Positions 35,518 through 43,661 of a DNA stretch of 64,000 nt are shown here, in pieces (position 1 is the stretch's first letter; each line of letters begins with the position of its first letter). The notes below the pieces were generated by a model, which saw only the letters and a list, made by a program, of their open reading frames with translations, searched no databases and was not told where the DNA came from. The translations under genes and the position numbers were made by a program. The stretch comes from Alteromonas genovensis (GTDB taxonomy: Bacteria > Pseudomonadota > Gammaproteobacteria > Enterobacterales > Alteromonadaceae): the NCBI RefSeq assembly GCF_010500895.1, contig NZ_JAAAWO010000006.1:1-64000 (forward strand), written 5' to 3'.

Positions 35518-36021
35518 GTGGTATACCACGCAATTATTAACGCCTTCATCGACAACATATCCAATCCACGCTTTTATCAGTCTATTAAAGATATTGCTAC
35601 TCGACTCAATGCAGTCGACCCTGCGGTGCTATTTATGATGGCATGCAGCGAAAATAATGTGGCTCAAAAATCAACAGGCAGTGAGCGCAATACAGAGAGC
35701 ATCGACTCAATGGCTAAGCAGATTTTAGGCCACGCGCTTTCATCTGCCGGGTATACAGAAGCCATGCTTGCAGAAGATTTTGAAATAATGAAAAGTAAGC
35801 GAACCAATGGATTATCGCCTAGTGAGCAAATATTACTGGAGCAACTAGCTCTGCTAAATTCCCTAATAAATAACGATATCGATTTCAACTTTTTGGCGGT
35901 TTGCCTCTTCCTGTATAAAGAGCAGCCCGATGCATACAGTAAACAAAGCGTTAGCCTAGATGTAAAAAGCAATACGGCCACGAAAAGGCTGATGTGTTAT
36001 GTGAGGCAAAGGATAGGGTGA
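35518..36021 (+). CDS. Uncharacterised helical protein
   Basis: 167 aa, not recognised; GTG start with TTGGAGAG before it. Predominantly helical and polar, with no signal peptide or clear motif. It lies between the hip module and the degenerate tRNA, so it may mark the end of the shared chromosome. Composition resembles the flanks more than the island. Confidence 0.55.
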   Translation: MVYHAIINAFIDNISNPRFYQSIKDIATRLNAVDPAVLFMMACSENNVAQKSTGSERNTESIDSMAKQILGHALSSAGYTEAMLAEDFEIMKSKRTNGLSPSEQILLEQLALLNSLINNDIDFNFLAVCLFLYKEQPDAYSKQSVSLDVKSNTATKRLMCYVRQRIG

Positions 36022-36074
36022 GATATCACTGAAAAGTTCTTGTGTGCTTTCTCGGAACGAAGTGAAAAAAGTAT

Positions 36075-36151
36075 TCAGCCCTAGCTCAGCTGGATAGAAT
36101 GCGGCCCTCCGGAGGCAAAGGTCATAGGTTCGAATCCTATCGGGTGCGCCA
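36075..36151 (+). pseudogene. Degenerate tRNA-Arg(CCG)-like sequence with CCA end
   Basis: A 77-nt tRNA-Arg-like sequence: CCTCCGGAGG anticodon region (anticodon CCG), perfect T arm (ATAGG TTCGAAT CCTAT) and encoded CCA. But the 5' acceptor strand TCAGCCC mispairs with CGGGTGC at three of seven positions, the D stem (GCTC/GAAT) and the outer anticodon stem pairs (C-A, G-A) are also broken. The 3' half is intact and the 5' half decayed, as expected for a tRNA copy left by or used for integration. An island follows directly. It could be a poor but working tRNA, which I think less likely. Confidence 0.65.
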
Positions 36152-36292
36152 TTTTTAAAGGGCTGTAGCCTAGCCTCTCTTCTGTAAAAATTCTCTTTTC
36201 AAAATAAGTAGCAAATGTGTAGCAGATATTTAGCTTAATATGCGATGCTCATTGCATTATACTGAGCTTACTTTTTGAGAAATGGAAGCTCG

Positions 36293-37363
36293 ATGACTAA
36301 ACTGCAGTTAAATTTTTACAATATTAAGACGTGTGGAATATACACAAGGAAAGGTCATGAGCTTAAGATGCTCGGGCCGTCAAAATTGTTTGCTGAGCTT
36401 AAAAAGTGGGCTATTGACTCTAAGAAACCACTCATAGAAACATCCACATACTCTGGAAATAAAAACTTTCTAGAAGCTTTTTGCCTCGACGTTGCCGAGT
36501 CAAACGGACAGTTTTTAATATCACTGTGGAACAAGCTTCCCTCTTCCAAGTATGGCGTGGGTGTTGTTAATGGCTCTAAAAACTCAGGTGCTGTAGAGGT
36601 TTCCAACAGAAGAATAAGTCAAAAAGACATCCCAGGTTACCCCTCATACTTCTGGGTTTGTCCTAAACATCATGTAATTATTGCGTTGCGGTTTGATATA
36701 CCTACCCTCGGCATTTCTCAGTTTACCGAATATATGAAAGGTTTTCTTACTCACTACACACCTCACACGGTTCAAAGAACAGAGGGTAAAGATGTAATTC
36801 AGGGGTTGAGCGAGTTTCCGAAACCAGTGAAAGGAGCTGACTCTAGAGTCCCAAATACCAGCCTATATCCTCGGTTCATGATTTCGCCCAGACATGCTCC
36901 GACTAAACATGAAGAAATAACTGAAAGAGCTGATTCAATTAGGAAGCTGGTGAAAGACGTAAGCGTCTATAATAGTCTCGTAGACGATGATGCTTCTGTT
37001 GTTGAGAAAATTCGAACCTTTTTTAATGATCTGCCGCCTTCCAAAGAACGAACAATGCGTGTACAGATGCCTGTAACAATTAACTCTAATGAAGTGAAAG
37101 GATTGATAAGGAAGTACGAAGAAAGCGATTTCTCAGAGGCTTATAATGTAGGGTTTGTTTTTAAAGGCGATTCAAATCATATTGTCTGGCTTGATGGAGC
37201 TAATAAAAAGGAAGATTTCCAATACGAGCCTTTATGGAAAGTTAAGAACCAACAGCCCGACTTATTCCATCTTTTAAATAACCTTCAATCTAAAATAGAT
37301 TTAGATGCTCATATCAAAGTAGATGAAGAGAAGCCTAAGTCAGATGCCAAGAGGCCTGCTTAA
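36293..37363 (+). CDS. Uncharacterised protein, first gene of a two-gene island unit
   Basis: 356 aa from the ATG at 36293 (GGAAG before it; a TTG at 36275 gives 362 aa). I do not recognise the family. N-terminus LQLNFYNIKTCGIY suggests a beta-strand start; no signal peptide, no membrane helices, soluble and highly charged C-terminus (DEEKPKSDAKRPA). The membrane protein gene starts two bases after its stop. Position right after the degenerate tRNA, at the head of a defence island, makes a phage-defence role worth testing but nothing in the sequence proves it. Confidence 0.6.
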   Translation: MTKLQLNFYNIKTCGIYTRKGHELKMLGPSKLFAELKKWAIDSKKPLIETSTYSGNKNFLEAFCLDVAESNGQFLISLWNKLPSSKYGVGVVNGSKNSGAVEVSNRRISQKDIPGYPSYFWVCPKHHVIIALRFDIPTLGISQFTEYMKGFLTHYTPHTVQRTEGKDVIQGLSEFPKPVKGADSRVPNTSLYPRFMISPRHAPTKHEEITERADSIRKLVKDVSVYNSLVDDDASVVEKIRTFFNDLPPSKERTMRVQMPVTINSNEVKGLIRKYEESDFSEAYNVGFVFKGDSNHIVWLDGANKKEDFQYEPLWKVKNQQPDLFHLLNNLQSKIDLDAHIKVDEEKPKSDAKRPA

Positions 37364-37365
37364 AA

Positions 37366-37863
37366 ATGCTTAAACTTATATCCTTAATCGGCCTATTATT
37401 TTCTGGCGGTTTCGCCTTTAAATACGGAGATAGTGTATCGGCATCTAATCAGCTTGAAATCTATAAAATGCTGGTCACAGTAGCAGCTCTAGTTTTCGCT
37501 GTAATGGGAGCTTGGTTGTCACTTTTGAAGGTTGAGCTAGAATCTCAAGCCAAAAATGCAAAAAGTGTCGAAGATGCGGCCGCAGCCGTTAAAAAATCAA
37601 GAGAATTTATTGAGCCTATGACTTATTCAGCAATGATAATAGTAGCTAGTTTGTTTTTCACATTTTGCTATTACGTTATGAAAGATTTTCAGCTTGAGAG
37701 CGCTACTGCTAAGTATTTACGCCAGTTCTCGTTCATGTTCGTCACTATATTGACTTACAGTCAATTATGGACGCTTATGAAGGTAATGTTTTCAGGAGTT
37801 GATTATACTCTTAGCCTCTCAAGAATAAGTAAAGAAAGGATATCTGAATTAAAAAGACACTAG
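37366..37863 (+). CDS. Small membrane protein, partner of the upstream gene
   Basis: 165 aa with four hydrophobic helices: LISLIGLLFSGGFAFKYG, MLVTVAALVFAVMGAWLSLL, MIIVASLFFTFCYYVM, and FMFVTILTYSQLWTLMKV; a helical polar stretch (ESQAKNAKSVEDAAAAVK) links the two pairs. Inner membrane. Starts two bases after the upstream stop, so the two are coupled. Soluble sensor plus membrane effector is a recurring defence layout; that reading is speculative here. Confidence 0.6.
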   Translation: MLKLISLIGLLFSGGFAFKYGDSVSASNQLEIYKMLVTVAALVFAVMGAWLSLLKVELESQAKNAKSVEDAAAAVKKSREFIEPMTYSAMIIVASLFFTFCYYVMKDFQLESATAKYLRQFSFMFVTILTYSQLWTLMKVMFSGVDYTLSLSRISKERISELKRH

Positions 37864-37907
37864 TAGTACACTTATTTACAGAACTCCAAGTAAAAGCATC
37901 TGAGCCG

Positions 37908-38204
37908 CTATGCGGCTCTAGTGCCACGATTTTCTAAGCGCCATTCGTGAACTCTAGTAATCACTTCTTTTTCACCTAGCTTTATTCCTCGAAGCGAGAT
38001 CGAAACTACTTCGTCAAAGTAACTTTGTTTAAGTTCCCCTGTTTCGGTATCAAGCTTTTCTTTGTAAAGAGGGCGAATAGCTTGGTCTCTGCGCTTACAA
38101 AATACGCACCCCATAAGTTTTACAAACTCTGCCCATTTACCATTATCTACTGCTTCGAAAATATCAGAGAAGTTTTCGTTATTCTTCGAATAAATTCTTA
38201 TAAC
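37908..38204 (-). pseudogene. Remnant resembling the C-terminus of a phage replication endonuclease
   Basis: An open frame without a proper start (a TGA lies just upstream at ~38205) reads NFSDIFEAVDNGKWAEFVKL, CVFCKRRDQAIRPLY, and EVITRVHEWRLENRG. From memory this is like the end of P2-type gene A (replication) proteins. An internal ATG at 38114 gives only 68 aa. It points to a phage or phage-like element that once occupied this tRNA site. Tentative. Confidence 0.4.
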
Positions 38205-38501
38205 TCATTGTAATTAAATTTGTTTTTTTTGTGGATACAGAGTACCGTCATCAGGAATTTGATCTTTTCTCATCATTTAACCAATAGTGGTGCACTTATT
38301 ATCTGAATTTAGGAAGAGTGTTAGGCAACTAGCTCAACCTCCGTTCAGTGATATTTATTATGAGGGTATTATTGGTGTTTTTCTTTAGTAGAAGCAATAA
38401 GTATCAGCGATAAGTTGAAAGGAATCGAGATTAGAGCGGTAGGGAATGATTGCGTTAAGTTAGCAATCAGTGTTAGGGAAATAATTAAAAAGGGACGTAG
38501 T
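38205..38501. other. Intergenic region before the NERD-helicase gene
   Basis: A+T-rich; probable promoter of the helicase unit. An in-frame TTG at 38415 extends the helicase frame but lacks support. No other gene seen. Confidence 0.4.
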
Positions 38502-40403
38502 ATGGCTGTATTATATCCAGAATGGCAGGTAATTAACTGTCTTCGGGTAAAGCCAGAAGAAGGTGAAATGCATCTTCTTAAAGCGCTGGAAGAAAAATTA
38601 GATGATAATTACGAGATATTCTTTAACTCCTTTTTAGATGGTGACAGACCAGACATAGTCATCTTAAAAAAGGGCGCTGGCGCATTCATTGTAGAGGTTA
38701 AAGATTGGAATTTATCTAATTTTAGTGTAGACGCAAACAATACATGGAGAATAGAAAGCACAGTAAAAAGTTCCCCGCATCAGCAAGTATTCACCTATAA
38801 AAAAAATATGTATGACTTACATATTCCACTTTTAGGTTTACGCGAAGTAATCAATAGTAACTTTTACAACCTTATCGGGGTCTACGTTTATTTTCACAAA
38901 GCGAATCGTGAAAGCCTTAGCGGCTTTTATCACGAAGCTATCAGCGTAGCGTCAGGCCAAATAAATCAAACTAACCATGCTCGTTCCGAACTTACGACCT
39001 TTGAATATGAAAAGCGGGTTGACCATTGGTCAAAGCAACAAAAGCGATTGAATCGAGATCTCAACATGTCGATTGGCTTCGACATGATAGACAAGCTTGT
39101 AAATAAACTTAAAAAGATATCTAGCCATATCCTATTTACCGATGACATTTATGATGATTTAAAACGGCGGCTTATGCCACCAGAGTTTATTAAAAGCCAA
39201 GCTGAGAAAATTAACTTTGATAAGAAACAGCTGCCGCTGACATATAGCAAAGCTGCGCTGAGCAAAGTTAAGGGGGTTGCTGGGTGCGGAAAAACTACCA
39301 TACTAGCGCAACGAGCCATCAATGCATTATCAAGACATGGCGAGCAGGTGCTAATACTAACCTACAATATCACTATCAGACATTATATAAGGGATGCAAT
39401 AAGCAGGTTATACGGTAAAAAAGTTGCTCAAGAAATAGAAATTATTCATTACCATGCCTTTATAAAATCACAAATGAATGAACACAATATTAGTTTTTCT
39501 GAAGAGATGAAACGTTTTAAAGGAACTGAAGAGGAGAAAATAAGCAAGGTCTTCAAAAGTTCAACATTATTTGAAGACGTTGATGTAACAAAGTACGAGA
39601 CTATTTTGCTCGATGAAGTGCAAGACTACGAACCTGATTGGATAAAAGTTATTCGTAATAACTTTCTTGAAGTAGAGGGTGAAATGGTCTTGTTTGGCGA
39701 TCAGTCGCAGAATATCTATGAAAGAGACGATAGTAAGCGAGAGTCATCTTTAGTAAATGGCTTTGGAACATGGGAAAAACTAAAAAAGTCTTATCGTTCA
39801 GATATTAATACGCCTTTAGTAAGACTCTTTTCAAAGTTTCAAACGACGTTTCTAGTTGATAAATACAAAGATTCAGAAATTTTTGAATGCTCTATGGAGC
39901 AAAGTGGTTTGGATTTTAATTCTGAAGTTTTAATCACTAAAACTATTCCTGATCAGTTTGATTCGAAAGAAATAGCAAAGGTTATTAACTCGTTAATACG
40001 ACAAGAAAAATTTCATCCAAATGATGTTGCTATCGTAGCTTCTCAAGTTGATCCCCTTTTCAAAATAAACAATGAGATATTGACTCGTGAAAAAACAAAA
40101 ATCATGTTTGAGACCGAAGAGGAAATAGAATCGCTAAAACAACAGAATAGATACAACAATAAATCCATTGAGAAACTGAGAAGAAGAAAGAAAACCTTCT
40201 TCTTTCAAAATTCGGGCCTTATAAAAATCTCTACCATTCACAGCTTTAAAGGCTTGGAGGCCGAAACTGTTTTTTTAATAATTCAACCGCAAGATACCCC
40301 AGAAGTTGTTTATACGGGAATTACGCGGGCTAAAACGAACCTGATCATTTTAAATTGCAAGTCTTCGCAATTTACCGATTTCTTCGAAAAGACGATTACC
40401 TAA
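38502..40403 (+). CDS. NERD-nuclease-domain UvrD-like superfamily 1 helicase
   Basis: 633 aa from ATG 38502 (AGGGACG before it). Residues ~20-110 form a NERD domain with the PD-D/ExK-type triad pattern D51 and E65-V-K67 (GDRPDIVILK, AFIVEVKDWN). Walker A GVAGCGKTT (258-266), Walker B ILLDEVQDYE (DEVQD 371-375), SYRSD motif and a C-terminal IHSFKGLEAETVFL/YTGITRAKTNL pair define a UvrD-like helicase. Such fusions act on foreign or damaged DNA in several defence contexts. The membrane protein gene follows 12 bases later. Confidence 0.85.
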   Translation: MAVLYPEWQVINCLRVKPEEGEMHLLKALEEKLDDNYEIFFNSFLDGDRPDIVILKKGAGAFIVEVKDWNLSNFSVDANNTWRIESTVKSSPHQQVFTYKKNMYDLHIPLLGLREVINSNFYNLIGVYVYFHKANRESLSGFYHEAISVASGQINQTNHARSELTTFEYEKRVDHWSKQQKRLNRDLNMSIGFDMIDKLVNKLKKISSHILFTDDIYDDLKRRLMPPEFIKSQAEKINFDKKQLPLTYSKAALSKVKGVAGCGKTTILAQRAINALSRHGEQVLILTYNITIRHYIRDAISRLYGKKVAQEIEIIHYHAFIKSQMNEHNISFSEEMKRFKGTEEEKISKVFKSSTLFEDVDVTKYETILLDEVQDYEPDWIKVIRNNFLEVEGEMVLFGDQSQNIYERDDSKRESSLVNGFGTWEKLKKSYRSDINTPLVRLFSKFQTTFLVDKYKDSEIFECSMEQSGLDFNSEVLITKTIPDQFDSKEIAKVINSLIRQEKFHPNDVAIVASQVDPLFKINNEILTREKTKIMFETEEEIESLKQQNRYNNKSIEKLRRRKKTFFFQNSGLIKISTIHSFKGLEAETVFLIIQPQDTPEVVYTGITRAKTNLIILNCKSSQFTDFFEKTIT

Positions 40404-40415
40404 AGGAGTAGGTCG

Positions 40416-41351
40416 ATGTTAAAAATCATTTGGATTCTGTTTAAAGTGACAGGGAGACTGCTGTTGGAGTGCCTCACGTTTTTTAATTACGCCCATTACG
40501 ACTTGGAGCGTTCAAAACTGAAGGAAGTCGAGAAGCGGTATCAAAGCCTCATAGGAGAAACGAACACGTTTATTAAGAAGCGTAACCTAATTATAAAAAG
40601 GTTCAAAGCTCAACTGGAGGCCGTATCATCTAGGCTTAACTTTTGTTTTCAGGGCATAGTGAAAGGTGAGAACGTAGCGCTTTTAAAACTCGAAGTGGAT
40701 AAGAAACAAAAACTAGAAGGTTTAAGGGGACTAACCGAATACAAATTGTTTGCTTTAAAAACGGTTTCATTAGGTAGCGTTGGCGCAGTAGGCGGTGGCA
40801 CTTTGGCTGGTGCTGGCTGGGTTGTTGTGGCTGCGTTAGGTACTGCTTCTACAGGCACTGCAATTGGCGGTTTATCAGGGGTGGCTGCTTTCAATGCAAC
40901 ATTAGCCTGGTTTGGCGGTGGAGCAATTGTTGCTGGTGGTTCAGGAATGGTGGGCGGAACTGTAATTTTGGCCTTGATTGTAATGGCTCCAATGGCCTTA
41001 TTGGCTGGCTATTTCACGTATCGCAGTGCACTTAAACTGGAGCGCAAAAGAAAAGCGATTGAACAACAAATTCCATCTATTAAAAAAAAATATGACATGG
41101 CTCATCGAGACTACCACACGATATTGTTGCAAGAGGCGAAAATAAAACAAGTGTTCAGTACGTTTATAACGTCTGTCGATAGAACTAAAAAAAAGTATCT
41201 TCCATTAGGGATATTTTCAAGCGTCTTGAACTATTGTCGTAAAGACACTCAGAAAGTTGATGCTATGAACGCGGAGCTACGAATTATAGTTAGTGATTTC
41301 TTTAAAAAAATGGAAGCTCCTCAATCGAACAACAAAATTTCTCTTCCATAG
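40416..41351 (+). CDS. Glycine-zipper membrane protein paired with the NERD helicase
   Basis: 311 aa. Residues ~115-200 are a long Gly/Ala-rich hydrophobic region (VGAVGGGTLAGAGWVVVAAL; LAWFGGGAIVAGGSGMVGGT) flanked by basic, coiled-coil-like helices (~30-110 and ~205-310). The pattern fits a protein that inserts or oligomerises in membranes. Neither flank has a recognisable enzyme domain. It follows the NERD helicase by 12 bases with AAAGGAG before the start. Possible membrane effector triggered by the helicase; no family name that I can support. Confidence 0.65.
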   Translation: MLKIIWILFKVTGRLLLECLTFFNYAHYDLERSKLKEVEKRYQSLIGETNTFIKKRNLIIKRFKAQLEAVSSRLNFCFQGIVKGENVALLKLEVDKKQKLEGLRGLTEYKLFALKTVSLGSVGAVGGGTLAGAGWVVVAALGTASTGTAIGGLSGVAAFNATLAWFGGGAIVAGGSGMVGGTVILALIVMAPMALLAGYFTYRSALKLERKRKAIEQQIPSIKKKYDMAHRDYHTILLQEAKIKQVFSTFITSVDRTKKKYLPLGIFSSVLNYCRKDTQKVDAMNAELRIIVSDFFKKMEAPQSNNKISLP

Positions 41352-41497
41352 AAGCTAAGTAGTGCTAAAGTCAGTAACTCATAGATAAGCTATTAGAACT
41401 TCGTAATCGGCAACGTAACAATGGTGCAATGCGCTTAAGGACTTCATTAGCATTTCCCCGTATATACCTTCAACGTTTTGTTACTCGGTACTCGCAC

Positions 41498-41695
41498 CTA
41501 GCTTTTTAAAAGTTTTATCGCCGTCTGAATTGTAACAATTACATCGTGAAAAGGAATGCTGAAAGCTTCGGTTTGCTCATCGTTTAACGCGAGCAAGTTA
41601 GATAAAAGGACTTCAACACTTTCCTCCTTTAAGTTTTCTTGATGGATTAACGATTTTAGCTCAGCTAGCGAAGTATTAAGATTAGGTGTTATCAT
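41498..41695 (-). CDS. Small protein, copy 1 of a tandem duplicate
   Basis: 65 aa, helical, unknown family. 48 of 65 residues are identical to the protein at 41820, and AAGG lies upstream of the ATG. Conserved core: LKSLIHQENLK, LSNLLAL, IPF-DV-VTIQTAI-LLK. The repeat period is 322 bases and includes some upstream DNA. Selection on both copies at protein level suggests that they are used. Confidence 0.65.
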   Translation of the reverse strand: MITPNLNTSLAELKSLIHQENLKEESVEVLLSNLLALNDEQTEAFSIPFHDVIVTIQTAIKLLKS

Positions 41696-41819
41696 CAGTT
41701 TTGCCTTCGTTTTTTATAAGATTACATCTACGGTTCATGAAAAAGCAGCTGCCGTTAAGAAGGTCCAGTTACATTTCCTCAGTCAATGTTACCAACGTCG
41801 CGGCACTCACCATTTTAAT

Positions 41820-42017
41820 CTAGCATTTTAAAAGACTGATGGCAGTCTGAATTGTGACAGTTACATCGTCAAAAGGAATGTTGAAAGCTGCGTTGTTTTC
41901 GTCGGTCAAGGCGAGCAGGTTAGATAAAATTACTTCGACTCTTTCTGCTTTTAAGTTTTCTTGATGAATCAACGATTTTAGCTCAGTTAGTGAAGCATTA
42001 GGTGTTAGTGTTATCAT
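41820..42017 (-). CDS. Small protein, copy 2 of a tandem duplicate
   Basis: 65 aa paralogue of the preceding entry, with a stronger ribosome site (GGGGAGATAATGA before ATG). Most differences lie in residues 4-11 and near the C-terminus. It could be an antitoxin-like, regulatory or anti-defence small protein; nothing in the sequence decides this. Confidence 0.65.
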   Translation of the reverse strand: MITLTPNASLTELKSLIHQENLKAERVEVILSNLLALTDENNAAFNIPFDDVTVTIQTAISLLKC

Positions 42018-42191
42018 TCATTATCTCCCCTGATTTTCATAAGACTAATATTATTATTTATAAAAAACAGCTGGCTCAATGGTCAGTTAAATAAATGCTT
42101 TGGTTGGTTATTTAAAAAAGTAGTAAGCGGCGCAAAGCATATAATATTGTAAAGTCACAAAGTTAGTTTTTTTAGTATAAAAGGAATTTTT

Positions 42192-43049
42192 GTGCTCGAG
42201 AGAAGTGATGTTGAATGGCCGCTATGGCGGAAAAAAGTAGATGGTACTTTTTTAAAAGAGTTTGCCACACCAATCCCACAGTGGGTGCAAAAAATATGGC
42301 AAATAAAAGAAAACTACAGCGCTGTCAGGTCTAAAAGTGATGAAATGAGTAAAGTACACATTCAGTTTAAAAAGCACATTTTTGAAGGGAATGTAGTAAA
42401 GCGAAAAAGCCAAGACGGCTACCGTTACCGTCTCAGTTTTGAGCGTGGCCTAGGCCGCAAGTTACAAGATATATATTTAATGACTTTTATGAGAGCTATC
42501 GAAGCAGAGCTTACTGAAGGTGTCAGTCATAGGCAAGTTGAAAAAGATATAAGTTTTTGGGAGTTTTTAGACATTGAATTCGACATTGCAAATAGGCTTT
42601 TTATTTTTACACCCAGCTTTACCGTGGAACCTCAATTTCCTCAGCTATTTAATCGTTTAATAGACTCAGCACCGTTAAAGGCTGTTGCTACGAGCCTTTT
42701 ATCAGGCGAATACGCTCGGATTCACAAACAAGATTGGAAGCCGCGTTCTGAGTATAAACTGGAAATTGGTGCTAGTAATGTGATTTATATGTTATTAGAT
42801 ACTAAGAACCAGCTTATTTACGTCGGTGAAGCAAATCAATTAATCCCTAGGTTCAATAGCGGCCACCCTGATATAAAGGAATGGAACTATTATAAGTACA
42901 ATGTAATACCTCCTGAACTAAGCAAATACAGGTTAGCTATTGAACGAATGTTGATTAGAGATTTTGCTTCAATACTAGCCAATAAACAAAACATTAAGTC
43001 TATTTTAATTTCAGATTATCAGTTAGTGAATCGTAAAATAGACGTTTAA
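42192..43049 (+). CDS. Uncharacterised protein with a GIY-YIG-like C-terminal domain
   Basis: 285 aa, GTG start with AAGGAATTTTT before it. The C-terminal ~100 residues contain NVIYMLLDTKNQLIYVGEAN followed by an R-F-S-GHPD segment and a later AIERMLIRDF glutamate, matching the layout of GIY-YIG nucleases (IY...YVG, Arg, Glu). The N-terminal 170 residues are not recognised. Might be a stand-alone DNA nuclease of the island. Confidence 0.6.
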   Translation: MLERSDVEWPLWRKKVDGTFLKEFATPIPQWVQKIWQIKENYSAVRSKSDEMSKVHIQFKKHIFEGNVVKRKSQDGYRYRLSFERGLGRKLQDIYLMTFMRAIEAELTEGVSHRQVEKDISFWEFLDIEFDIANRLFIFTPSFTVEPQFPQLFNRLIDSAPLKAVATSLLSGEYARIHKQDWKPRSEYKLEIGASNVIYMLLDTKNQLIYVGEANQLIPRFNSGHPDIKEWNYYKYNVIPPELSKYRLAIERMLIRDFASILANKQNIKSILISDYQLVNRKIDV

Positions 43050-43111
43050 AGCAAACTCAAAAAAATTTTAGATGAATTTTGAAAGCATGAGTTGATACTC
43101 AGATAAATGAG

Positions 43112-43139
43112 TTGGAAAGCCGTAATGCTGACTTTCCAA
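43112..43139. terminator. Hairpin between convergent genes
   Basis: TTGGAAAG, 12-base loop, CTTTCCAA: perfect 8-bp stem between the stops at 43049 (+) and 43155 (-). No strong T run on either side, so termination is likely but not certain. Confidence 0.4.
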
Positions 43140-43154
43140 ATGAGTATTTTAAAA

Positions 43155-43661
43155 CTAAAAAGGATTGTCAGCCAAATCTATTCCGGCTTGGTCATTTGGT
43201 AAATGATCACTTATTTTTTCTATCAGCACGTCGATATCCCAAGTAGATTGAATTAGCCATTCATTTATAACACTCAAACCACCGTTTGAATAATTTTCGA
43301 AGAGATGGATGCATTCAGCAACATTCTCATCTCTTAAGTAATTCATGTCTTTGTTTGTTAACAAGCCAAACATGAATATTATATTGTGTTGGTCAATCCG
43401 TGAGTTTTTTGTACTGCCCGATCCTGAAAACGTGCCTAGCACTATTGAAGTACTATTTTTTGTGTCTACAGCCTCTGTTTTCTCGAGCTTTTTGCCAACC
43501 ATTGCGGCAAAAACTATCAGGTCCTTAATATTATCAAAAACCTTATGCTCTGTAGATTTCTTACCATCCAGGCTACCGTAACATAATAAATCTACAACGT
43601 TTTTATATTTATTGTTTCTTCTGACCTGTTTATTATATAGATCACTAGTTAATCCCTTCAC
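43155..43661 (-). CDS. Phosphorothioation-associated 168-aa protein, last gene of the restriction module
   Basis: 168 aa. The segment FDNIKDLIVFAAMVGKKLEK resembles the Dnd-system-associated protein 4 family (TIGR04062, from memory). No membrane segments. The start overlaps the stop of the SMC-like gene by four bases (ATGA), so it is translated with the helicase and ATPase upstream. A role as a specificity or assembly subunit is inferred. Confidence 0.55.
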   Translation of the reverse strand: MKGLTSDLYNKQVRRNNKYKNVVDLLCYGSLDGKKSTEHKVFDNIKDLIVFAAMVGKKLEKTEAVDTKNSTSIVLGTFSGSGSTKNSRIDQHNIIFMFGLLTNKDMNYLRDENVAECIHLFENYSNGGLSVINEWLIQSTWDIDVLIEKISDHLPNDQAGIDLADNPF

